64,000 nucleotides of DNA, taken from Haliclona indistincta. Lineage: Eukaryota; Porifera; Demospongiae; Haplosclerida; Chalinidae. A program made the position numbers and the translations under genes. The stretch lies in the NCBI GenBank assembly GCA_964017065.1, contig OZ024784.1:16101152-16165151 (forward strand), written 5' to 3'. The stretch's first letter is position 1; the number at the start of each line of letters is the position of its first letter. Below, one piece after another: positions 19,367-28,423 of this stretch. The notes beneath the pieces are model-generated. The model was not told the origin of the DNA. It searched no databases and saw only the letters and a program-made list of their open reading frames with translations.

Positions 19367-19871
19367 GAGAGAGAGCGAGAAAGCAAGGAGAGAGAGGGAA
19401 GAGAGCAGGAGAGAGGGGCTGCTTGATAAGCAGAGGCCAGTGCTAGTGGGCCTTCGGATGGAGTATGGCAACCCGGCATGCGGCGGGAATCCAATACACA
19501 AGGGCGTGGACACCAGGGGAGAGAGAGAAAGAGGAAGACACGAGGAAGAGGAGGAAAAGGGGGCCAGGGAGCGAGTGTGAGAAATACCGCCGGCGGGCTG
19601 ACAACCGAGGTGGGAGGGGCCTGCGGGCTCCCTCCCGAGCCCCGCGTACACACGCTAATATGAACAAGGCATGCAGTGAAAACAGGTTCGTACCTGACGC
19701 CGATGAACCGAGGGGGGCAGGGGGGTGAGAGGGTGCAGGGACAACCTTCGCGATCTCGGCGCGCACGGCCTCCTGGATCGCTTTTACGAGGTCCTCGGAC
19801 AGGAGCTTCCCACCAGAGTCGTCGATGGTACCGTCGGGATCCTTTGACGAGCCTGCTCTGTCTTTGTCCAT
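17822..19871 (-). CDS. Gag-like zinc-knuckle protein of the retrotransposon, probably spliced
   Basis: The main exon (18873-17822) encodes a Pro/Ala-rich part, a helical domain (YIDFKELLGDNISLLEKL to RKHGGRGWLAYDTLFR) and three Cys/His motifs. These are a knuckle CSLCAGSDHVQSEC (C-x2-C-x4-H-x4-C), a CCCH finger beginning CRRFNRGACSANPC, and CSFCNGPHMVVSC. An upstream exon (19871-19694) starts with MDKDRAGSS and joins in phase if the stretch 19693-18874 is an intron with GT-AG ends. That intron contains a GA-rich microsatellite. The protein would package element RNA. If unspliced, the large ORF would begin at 18826. Splicing is inferred from phase and reading sense only. Confidence 0.75.
19318..19400. 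repeat. GA-rich microsatellite
   Basis: A purine tract of repeated 'gaga' lies inside the likely gag intron of the retrotransposon. It produces long spurious Ser/Leu-rich ORFs on the minus strand. Confidence 0.9.
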
Positions 19872-19917
19872 TGGGCTAACCGGTAGAACGGAGATCAAAC
19901 GAGAACGGAGATCAAAC

Positions 19918-20123
19918 GAGAACGCAGTAGTCACGACCAGCTAGCTAGCTTCTCGGACAGCGTGATCGTACCTGCACACCGCGCATGCGTGAGTATGACG
20001 GTCACGTGCCCGTAGACTGGCTTCATACCCGACGGGTATTTGCTTGTGGGAGTGAGGCAGTTACATAGCCCGCCCACCCCACTATGTGGTTAACTCCATT
20101 CAAAGCTGCGCTCTAAATAACAT
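19918..20123 (-). repeat. Split direct repeat A, 5' terminal copy
   Basis: This 206-bp copy forms the 5' terminus of the element on the minus strand, immediately upstream of the gag start at 19871. It probably carries the promoter. Confidence 0.9.
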
Positions 20124-20276
20124 GAAAAAAAAACCACGCCCATAATTTCATAATTTTTATTAACAAGATGTGAAAATATTTTGCACTGCAATGATGCTAA
20201 CTCTCACGCTTCTCACTCTAGATTCTTCACCAGACTTGGCTTGTATTATATTGAAGCAAGAAAAAAACAAAAAAGT

Positions 20277-21224
20277 TTATAGCATAATATAAATGTGTCT
20301 TAGCAATTCACTAAAACTGGTGTCTTTCTCCAAAAGTGATTCATCTTCTTTTTTCAACCCCAAGAACCTTTTATAGTAGTGAGCAGCAATCTTAGTCCTC
20401 CATTTCACTCCATTACGTCTCATCCATTTATAAGCTTGTGGATAATTGGGTCTGCATACCTCATTGTCTACATGCACATTAAAACAGTCTTTTCTGTTCT
20501 TATCTAGCAGTAATTTCGTTGGTACAGTTCCAGCATTATACACCCAGGTATGCCTATAATCAGTGTGATAGCTTTCGACCATTGCTTTCATGTAAGGAGC
20601 ATTCTTCATACAAGAGAAGAAACTAATTCTCATATCGTTATCTTCTTGCACTAGTACACACTCAGACATTGACTGTAAACTCTGAAGCTTGCGTCCATTG
20701 ATCATTATCACATCAAAGTCAATAGCTAGTCCACCATGCTTGAGAACTTCGCTCAATTTTGTATAATCTGCCAAGTGTTCTATAAAACTTATCTTTGTCC
20801 TACCAAAATGAGTGATGTTAGGAGCGCAATTCACCTTCACAGTTGTGTTGAACCATTTTTGTGTAAGATCCCAGTATTTTCCTTCAAATTTTTTGTTCGA
20901 ATGGATATAAATAATCTCTGGCCTCAATGCTTTGTAGACAGAAAGCATGGACATGTACTCGAGGAATTTTAGAGTACCTTTCCGAGTTGAAACAAACTTA
21001 GCGTAATGCACTCTTGAAGGATGGTAATAGTCTCCTGCTTTTGTCGTGGGTCTGTATGCTTGTAGAGTTCTTTTTTTGCAGCCTGGATTGACTTGCTGAT
21101 TACTGTCTCGATCACTTCGTGGATCCAAAAAATAGAGAATTATCATCAAAGCAACCAAGATGGGCAGAAGTGCCAGAAATATTTTCCGTTTATGCCCACC
21201 AAAACCAAAGAACCGAGAAGACAT
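20277..21224 (-). CDS. Golgi-type glycosyltransferase, GT32-like (copy 2)
   Basis: A single exon encodes 315 residues. The N-terminus is short and basic, followed by a hydrophobic anchor (about residues 14-32). The catalytic blocks are IYIHSNKKFEGKYWDLTQ, HLADYTKLSEVLKHGGLAID, a D-F-D at residues 169-171 as the likely DXD site, SFFSCMKNAPY, YHTDYRHTWVYNAG and RKDCFNV. The end, EDESLLEKDTSFSELLRHI, parallels copy 1. Compared with copy 1 the stem is about 50 residues shorter. The pair is a tandem duplication on the same strand, now split by the repeat cluster and retrotransposon. Substrate is unknown. Divergence is substantial, so the duplication is not recent. Confidence 0.82.
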   Translation of the reverse strand: MSSRFFGFGGHKRKIFLALLPILVALMIILYFLDPRSDRDSNQQVNPGCKKRTLQAYRPTTKAGDYYHPSRVHYAKFVSTRKGTLKFLEYMSMLSVYKALRPEIIYIHSNKKFEGKYWDLTQKWFNTTVKVNCAPNITHFGRTKISFIEHLADYTKLSEVLKHGGLAIDFDVIMINGRKLQSLQSMSECVLVQEDNDMRISFFSCMKNAPYMKAMVESYHTDYRHTWVYNAGTVPTKLLLDKNRKDCFNVHVDNEVCRPNYPQAYKWMRRNGVKWRTKIAAHYYKRFLGLKKEDESLLEKDTSFSELLRHIYIML

Positions 21225-21309
21225 GGGCCGATACTAGTGAAAAACTTAGTAAAAAGGTGCGACTTTGCTGTTGCCAAGCAGCATTCCTGCGCAATATTCG
21301 GCGTGCTCG

Positions 21310-21508
21310 CTACAGTTGTTTGCGAAGATCTTGCATAACGGAAGCGAAAGCGGAAGTATGACGTTGTCAAATCAAACGGACGTAGGCGTGACTTACTAAA
21401 GCTAGCGCTATAGCTAGCTGTACACTTGACGAAAAGTGAATTTGATTGGCCAGTGTCACACTTCCGCTTTCGCTTCCGTTATGCAAGATCTTTGCAAACA
21501 ACTGTAAT
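21310..21508. repeat. Inverted repeat upstream of glycosyltransferase copy 2
   Basis: The segment 'tacagttgtttgcgaagatc' with 'ttgcataacggaagcgaaag' at about 21312-21352 is matched in reverse complement at about 21464-21508. The arms are about 45 bp with one or two differences, and the spacer is about 110 bp. It lies 90 bp upstream of the gene start and may be a small foldback element within the promoter. Confidence 0.82.
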
Positions 21509-21769
21509 GTACGCGCGCAGCGTTCATGGACAGCACCCTCTCCCCCTATTGATGTGTCAGCACCTAGACTAAGCACTGTAGAGCTATGCTAATCCTGTCC
21601 TGTACTATGCACTGTACTAGTCCTGTGAGCTACTCAGTATGTAATTGCAGCAATTCTTTTCATTCACTGCTACACATGCTACTTCGCTTATTGACAACTT
21701 GCACAACCAACATGTGTTCATGATGTGTTCATTAATCTTTTACATGAAAATAAATAATATTCTTTATCT
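21509..21769. other. Intergenic region
   Basis: No gene is seen. It probably includes the 3' UTR of the F-box gene, with AATAAA-like sequence on the minus strand being likely but not singled out. Confidence 0.3.
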
Positions 21770-24700
21770 TTAACTGCTAGTCGTGACAGTTCTGATTGGC
21801 ATATCATTGTAGAAGTCGGTGGTCTCCTGATTTTCTTCCAACTATAAAACCACACACTGTGTTACACTGTTAAGAGAATTTTTAACTCACAGTAGTAGTG
21901 GTGGTGTTTGTGGCAGCATTTTTAGTGAGCCAAACACAAATAGTTTCATCCTCAGCTGTTGATACAATGCGATGACGACCAGCCTACAGGCATCACATCA
22001 ACAGTGTAGTATCAATTATTGTATACACTCACCCAGACAGCTGTAACTGGAGCAGTATGAGCCTCTAGTGTTCTCACACATGATCCTGTAGCTATATCCC
22101 ACTCTTGTACTATTGAGTCACTAGAAAGACATGCGTTCTCAATCATCTTACATGTGTTCTTATTACATGCAGGGTTTTACCTTCCAGCAATGAACACTTT
22201 CCCTCGATCAATATTCATACTTGTAATGGCCGGCTGTGAAGTGTTATAGTCTGGTAGCCACTGCATAAGAGCCTCGTTTTGTTGAGCAGAGGATTGATTG
22301 AGACAGCTCCAGAGTGTCACTGTACCATCACCAGTAGCAGCAACAAGACACAGCTGAGATAGACACAGACTAGTGACTCTACTAGTATGTTCTAGAGTAG
22401 CTAGACAGTAGCCACCATCAAGTATCCACATCTTCACTGTCCTATTCAAACACACACACATTCATGTCCTAGTAGTCTAGGTTAGTAACTCACTTGTCTT
22501 CTGAACCACTGGCAAAGACAATTCCATTGAATGCTACGCATGCGATGGGTCCTGGAATAGTCTGTTATAAATAACTATTCTTATTAGCAACACTTGCCTC
22601 TGTGTGCTGCATGAATAGTCTTAGTACAAGACCAGTTTCCAGTTTCCCATACCCTCAGACTCGTGTCATATGAACCAGTTACCCTGAATGAAGCATGATT
22701 GTTGATGGAGAGAACTGCATGTACAACTCACAGAGTGCCGCCATGAAACTTGAGGCATGATACACAGTCTGTGTGTCCAGCCAGTATCCTAAGAGCATTG
22801 AAATGCACTATGTCCCAAACCTAAGCAAAACAATCAAAGTGCTACAGTACGAGGAATGAACTGCTCACAATACAAGTGGTGTCCCAGGATCCTGATACTA
22901 CTTTGTGATCATCAAACTGCAGGCACTGTACACTTCCCTGTATAACCACACCATAAGTATAGCTGAGTAATATGTAACACTATGTTCACCTTATGTCCAG
23001 TCAGTGTACTAACAAGTCTTCCGCTGCGAATATCGTATATTCTAAATGAGATAACAATAGTAAGTTTAGAAATATCTGATGTCTACTGTTCATAGCCTCA
23101 CAGGAGACGAGGCTAGTGTCTACGGTACCTTATTGTTCTGTCAGCCATACCAGCAACTATCTTCCTCTCGTCACATTGAAGACATAATACAGTAGAATCC
23201 AAGGACTGGAATGAATAATAATGAAAGAGAGAGCAGAGTAGGTTAGTAGTACCTGTAGCCTCTTCAGTCGAGGTATAGGCTCTGCTTTCCCTGGGCTAGG
23301 TCTCTCACCACTGGATAGATATCCAGCAAGCACAAGACACTTGACTCCATCTGGATTGGGCTGAAAAATTGTTAGAAATGACTAGAAACAGAACTACAGT
23401 AGCACTGACCAGTGATGGTACTGCAGGTCTGGTGTCCACAGCCACCTCTAAAAGAACAATAGGTGGCTTCTTAGACTCCAACTTACGATTTGCCGGCTCG
23501 GCTGAACTAAGCAAATCCATACTGTGCATACGTGTAAGATCAACTCGTGTCTCGCCTTCGATGAGAGGGTTTAGAGACTGGCGGCTATCCAGGGTATTGT
23601 TCCGGGCTCTTCTCTGAGCCCTCTCTCTCCATCTTCTTGCAGCAGCACTCTCTGGAGCAGAGCGAAGTACGTCGTGTGTGCTCATTGCACTACCTCCTCT
23701 AACTGTTGAGAAAGTGCAGCCTCAATCAGTCTCTCAGTTGTACTACATACATACTTAGCTGCAGCATCTCTCTGAGTGTCAAACATGCACGAAGCTGTGC
23801 AGATGTGAGTCTTACAGTTGATGATGAAGGCTGCTCATCTATACTATCATTCTGATTAGCTGCTGCTGCTGAGAGAGCTAACCAACGTGTGACATGTTGT
23901 TTATATGCTCACCATATTGCAACAAGATAGCTTTAATCTTTCCAGTCAATTTGTACAAATCTTTATAAGCTTGTTTCCAATCAATCATTCTCTTCTCTCC
24001 TGAGCTGCTGTGTACAGCTTCCACTGCCTCTACGAGGTTACCAAGCTTCTCTCGTTCGCCAAGCATCCTGCACTGTGCTTTCCACAGGGTATCCAACGAG
24101 CAGAGGTAGTGCCATCGCCGACACACCTGAGAACAACGACAGAGACTTCTGGCATCAAGATAGGAGAACACCTTCAGCAGGAGATGATCAGTGAGACAAT
24201 GCATTCCTATGCTCTGCTGTAGTCTAGGGAGGATAATAATTTTGTATTGCTATTAATTTTACAAACCTTTGATAAAGGCATTGTACTAAATAGCTGAGCA
24301 AGTCTTGGTCACACCATTTGACCACTTTCACAAGAAGGTGTATGTTGCTGGATAAGCTCTCTTGAGACCACTAATGTAGATAAGAAAAGTCTCATTACAT
24401 CTCTTTCCACGTTTTCAACTTACAACAGACATCAAAGCAAGCTGTTTCTTGTACTCCTCTGCACTGCGTTGTTTGTCCTTTCGTCTACCTAGCTTTGTAA
24501 CAGGTTTGCTCTTTTTCTGCCTCCCAGTTCTATGCTCTGTATCATGTCTCGATTTCTGCAATACAGCTGTGGTTGATCTGATGTCAGGAACAGAATCCAA
24601 TTTCCGTTGAATGGGAGGTGCATCAGTAGTCCTTTCCGGCTGACGTTGCTGAGAGCTCTTTGCTTCAGATGATATCGACATTTTATGATGGGAATGAATG

Positions 24701-25209
24701 ATGGGAACTCCAGGGACAAATATTGTGGTGGTATCCAATGTCTTTCCCTCTTCATTCTCAAGTGAGATAGTGGTAGGATTAGGTGTTGAGATGCTTCCAG
24801 GTTTGATGGTCAGCCATTCTGTTTCTGTTGGTTGCAGTGGTTGGCGAAATGCTCTTTGGACATAGAATGTTTGAGACCCCTCTTGATGGAGAGCGGCACC
24901 GAGGGGAGAGAGGGAGTTTGCAAAGTCAAGATGGAGCACTGGCTCTAGTGCAGTGGCTAGGCACTCCAGCTGGCTAGGAGAGCACTGTTGAAGTAGACGA
25001 CACACTGCTATTCGCTTCTGCCACTGGCGCCAAAGTAAAAACCAGCATTTCAGCATCTTCAAATTTTGCTGCATTTGTAAACTTGGTTCTGTGCTGTGTC
25101 TCGGTATGATTTGAGTCTCTCGCCATTGCTGACTGGAACGGTTACTTGCCTGAGAACGCGCCTTAGTAATAGACTTTTGCATTCTGCAAAACAGTTCTTC
25201 TGATCTCAC
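21770..25209 (-). CDS. F-box/WD40 protein (FBXW10-like)
   Basis: At least twelve exons are present. The first ones join in phase: 25209-24424, 24370-24267 and 24223-23913. The N-terminal half contains LLWRQWQKRIAVCRLLQQCS and LEPVLHLDFANSL, a helical domain found before some F-boxes. The F-box follows (MHCLTDHLLLKVFSYLDARS, RRWHYL). After a basic linker (ARRWRERAQRRARN) the small exons from 23390 down encode WD40 blades, for example VKMWILDGGYCLATLEHTSR and a last blade ending ETICVW. The stop is at 21772-21770. F-box/WD40 proteins recruit substrates to SCF ubiquitin ligases. The order fits FBXW10-type proteins better than FBXW7 or BTRC, but the match is from memory of motifs. Exact blade number is probably seven. 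Confidence 0.78.
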
Positions 25210-25544
25210 TATCTGCTCCGTTCATCCACTCGTACTGTGCTGGCGGCCATTATTATTCCATCTTGGTAACTAAGCAACGAGCTAACATGTGTTAGAGGGC
25301 GTGGTCGGTTTGCCTAGCAACGGATGGCAACGGAAGGTCATCCTGGCACGATGATGTCGTAAGAGCTCGTAATCAGTGAAGGTCATTTTTTCATGGCGTG
25401 ATATTCACTAGCCTCGACCTTAATATTTAGTGTCAGCTTTTATAAAGATTCTGGTGTGCTGAGCTTGGAGGTCATTCTATACTGTACGTTCGTGTTGGAC
25501 AAGTGCTCGTGCTCGCATCAATCCTGCTGCTCGTACAACTCACC
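25210..25544. promoter_or_regulatory. Divergent promoter region, F-box gene/desaturase
   Basis: The two start codons face away from each other across 335 bp, so promoters for both genes must lie here. The sequence includes 'gttagagggcgtggtcgg', but I recognise no TATA box or CACGTG site. Confidence 0.45.
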
Positions 25545-26764
25545 ATGGGGGGGAAAATGTCGCGGAGTGACTTCGAGTGGGTTTACACCCAGCAACCTCA
25601 CGTCTCGAGGCGCTCTATCATACTCAGTGAGTTGTACTAATAAATGCATGTTTGTGGTCATTAAAATTATTCCCTCCTTCTACTCCAGAGAAATATCCTG
25701 AAATCAAGAAGCTAATGGGACCTGATCCACATCTGAAGTGGATAGTCTCTGCTATGGTCATCTTTCAGATCATCTCTTGCTATTACATTGGACAGCTTTC
25801 TCTCAAGTGGATACTCGTTCTTGGCTACTGTCTTGGAGGTGTTATCAACCATTCGCTTACTCTCGCAATCCATGATATTTCACACAACGTTGTCTTTGGC
25901 AACTACTATCCATTCGCTAATCGTCTCTTTGGTATGTGGGCTAACCTTCCGTTAGGAGTACCAATGTCTGTCTCATTCAAGAAATACCACGTAGAGCATC
26001 ACCGTTACTTAAGCACAGATTTTTATGACACTGACTTGCCGACTGAATTTGAGGCAAAGTTCTTCAAGAATATCCCACTAAAATTAGTTTGGCTTGCACT
26101 ACAGCCTTTCTTTTACACTCTGCGTCCGATGATTGTTCGACCAAAACCACCCACACAACTTGAAATATTGAATTTTACTATGCAGCTAATATTCAACGCT
26201 CTCATTGTGTACTTTTGTGGCTGGTGGTCACTGTTTTATTTAGCATCAGGTACTATCTTAGCTATGGGGATACACCCAATGTGTGCCCACTTCATTGCAG
26301 AGCATTATATGTTCACTAGAGGTTATGAAACATACTCGTATTATGGACCGTGGAACTACATCGGTTTCAACGTTGGTTACCACATGGAGCATCACGACTT
26401 CCCCTTCATCCCTGGATCTCGCCTACCAGAAGTGAAACGGATTGCTTCAGAGTTCTACGACAATCTTCCTCAGCACACTTCCTGGTTCAAGGTACTCTGG
26501 GACTTCCTGATGGACGATCAGATGGGGCCTTACACACGAATCAAGAGAGACTATGATGAAGTGTTTGGCAAACGCAAAGACAAGAATCCTCACCTGTACG
26601 ATGATACACCAGCAACCTGGCCGATGGGAAAACCAGAGGAAGAAAAGGTCAAACCAGAGGAAGAAAAGACACAAACTGATGGAGACTCTTTAAATGAAGA
26701 CGATGAGCGCAAAAGCGATGCATCAACTCCCACTGAAGATATCGTCCATGAAAAATTAGAGTAA
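25545..26764 (+). CDS. DEGS1: Sphingolipid delta-4 desaturase (dihydroceramide desaturase)
   Basis: Two exons, 25545-25626 and 25689-26764, encode 385 residues. The protein starts MGGKMSRSDFEWVYTQQPH, matching DEGS proteins and leaving a Gly2 suited to myristoylation. All three histidine boxes are present: HDISHN, HVEHH and HMEHHDFP. The hydrophobic segments between them fit an ER membrane enzyme. It inserts the 4,5-trans double bond of dihydroceramide to make ceramide. After the usual end (PYTRIKRDYDEVFG) the protein runs on for about 60 residues in a highly charged tail with KPEEEK repeated, absent from the roughly 323-residue vertebrate enzyme. The ORF shows only one short intron. DEGS1 and DEGS2 cannot be separated at this distance, so the symbol means the family. 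Confidence 0.95.
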
Positions 26765-27080
26765 CTACCTATAGGTCAAAGTCATTAAATTAAACTTATG
26801 ATGCCTTAATATTATAACACAAAACTTGAGTTGGTTCTATAATAATGTCAATGTTTGCTCTTTCATGTTCTATAATGTTCACAAACACATTCATTGAAGC
26901 AGTCACTGGTGCACCCACAAGACACGAGCTGTGATAATGTTTACACTATAATGTCACTATTCATGACTAATAGATCCCATAGGCAAACATAGAAGAGAGT
27001 ATTAGGAAGGTGCTTATTAACTTGGATTACAGTGTTTAAAATCAAGAGAAGGTTGTGATGAACGGATAAGGTTGAGGTCA
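26765..27080. other. Intergenic, convergent 3' ends
   Basis: This AT-rich stretch lies between the convergent desaturase and ISCA2. No gene or repeat is recognised. Confidence 0.4.
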
Positions 27081-28289
27081 TTATTTGAGACCAAAGGACA
27101 CTCCACAGGAACAACCTTGCTCTGCTTTAGGGTTGTCAGCAACTCTGAACGATGATCGTATTAGCTCTTGCTGGTAATCAATGGTAGAGCCGGCCAATAG
27201 GTCTAGAGAGAGCTGATCTACAATGACCCTTGCTCCTTTCCTTTCAAACAAACTAGACATGAGAAAAGAGACAGAGGTTAGGCAGCAGGTAGATAAAGAT
27301 CTCAACACCAAAAAAGGAATTAAGTTCATGATTGTACTACATGACTGCATCCACATGATGCTAGCGACAGGTCATTGCTACTATGCTATACATTAGCAAG
27401 CGATGTTGACCAATCAGGTTGCGGGTCTCTTTAGCACATAACAGAATCCCGCCACTGCCGCAACTTTGTAATAGAATCCCGCCACGCGGCACAGATTACG
27501 GTTCTGTGACCAGAGTTCTACTGATAATTTTTACAGCGCTCGGGTGTTCTTGCTCGTGGTTCGTCGTTTCTGTTTCCATGGTCTAAATTAGTTGGACAGC
27601 ACGTCCAATTGGATCCACGCGATATAGAAGCTCTCACACCATTACCATAGCGCCATATCATAGAAACAGCTCTTGGGCTGATTCGCTAGCTAACTATTAT
27701 AAGGAACCCCTCTTTACAGACACTCACTTAAATGCATGTGATCCCAAATAAGTAAGTTATAACAACCTCTCTACTAATTGTGGGTCTCCATATTAGAGGG
27801 CATCCACTGTACATGTAGTGCATGTGTTCAAACTAAGTGATTATCAATATGAACTGCAAAAGACATAATGATTGAGATACCTATCTTCAGCGTTGATCTG
27901 CTTATCGAGTTCAAACTTGTACTGAAAGCCTGAGCAGCCACCACCTTCAACAATCACTCTCAGCATGACATCAGGTCCATCAGCTATCTCATGCAATCTC
28001 TGATATTGATGAAATTGCACCATAAATCTATATTGATTATCTATACACGCACTTGTACACAGCTATCTGACAGAGTTAACCCACTGCTCTGCTGGGCATC
28101 CTCTTCCATCTTCTGATCAGTTGAAAAAGACAATTTTCTCAATCCTTTCACTACAAAGGGGCGATTGGTAGCTAGAATCTTGCTATAGCTGCGTTTAGGT
28201 ACTATTAAAACTTCGTTTTGATGACTTGCAGATACTCTGGTTGCATTTAGCAGCAGCATTTGTGACAGTCGTCTTAAAGCGGCAGCCAT
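27081..28289 (-). CDS. ISCA2: Iron-sulfur cluster assembly protein ISCA2
   Basis: Three exons, 28289-28053, 27999-27881 and 27252-27081, join in phase (528 nt, 175 residues). The N-terminus [14 protein letters not shown] is rich in Arg and hydrophobic residues, as in a mitochondrial presequence. The A-type carrier domain has [13 protein letters not shown] and a C-terminal GCSCG, giving the three conserved Cys that bind Fe-[11 protein letters not shown] is typical of ISCA2. The protein works with ISCA1 and IBA57 in making mitochondrial 4Fe-4S clusters. An in-frame Met lies ten codons upstream (28319), but the chosen start gives a better presequence. Intron 2 is unusually long for this locus (628 nt), with repeated 'agaatcccgccac'. 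Its start faces the endoglycoceramidase start. Confidence 0.95.
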
Positions 28290-28423
28290 CTTTATTATGG
28301 GCGTGTTCTTTAAAACCACGTGCCACGCCTTGATTATTGGAGCTGGAGGTGTGTGACTTCGGAATGCGACTACAAAACACCCATGGGGTGATCTCGAACT
28401 ACTGTTTCAAATCTGCGTCAGCG
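28290..28423. promoter_or_regulatory. Bidirectional promoter region, ISCA2/endoglycoceramidase
   Basis: The divergent start codons are 134 bp apart. A CACGTG site lies at 28317-28322, followed by 'ccacgcc', the same pair of words seen between ADAT3 and MARC. Confidence 0.5.

Larger units (their letters stand above)
14049..20123 (-). mobile_element. Ngaro-type tyrosine-recombinase (DIRS-order) retrotransposon
   Basis: The element reads on the minus strand and has split direct repeats in the order A-ORFs-B-A-B, the hallmark of Ngaro/PAT-type elements. The A copies are 19918-20123 and 14287-14492 (206 bp each). The B copies are 14493-14669 and 14049-14225 (177 bp each). Inside are a gag-like gene, a reverse transcriptase/RNase H and a tyrosine recombinase, all with open frames. 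GC content is clearly above that of the flanking host genes. No DDE integrase or protease is seen. There is no long terminal repeat of the usual kind and no obvious target duplication, as expected for recombinase insertion. Confidence 0.92.

Noticed and set aside
19246..19653. Long Ser/Leu-rich ORFs on the minus strand
   Set aside because: They come from translating the GA microsatellite and its surroundings inside the likely gag intron. There is no domain and no splice support.
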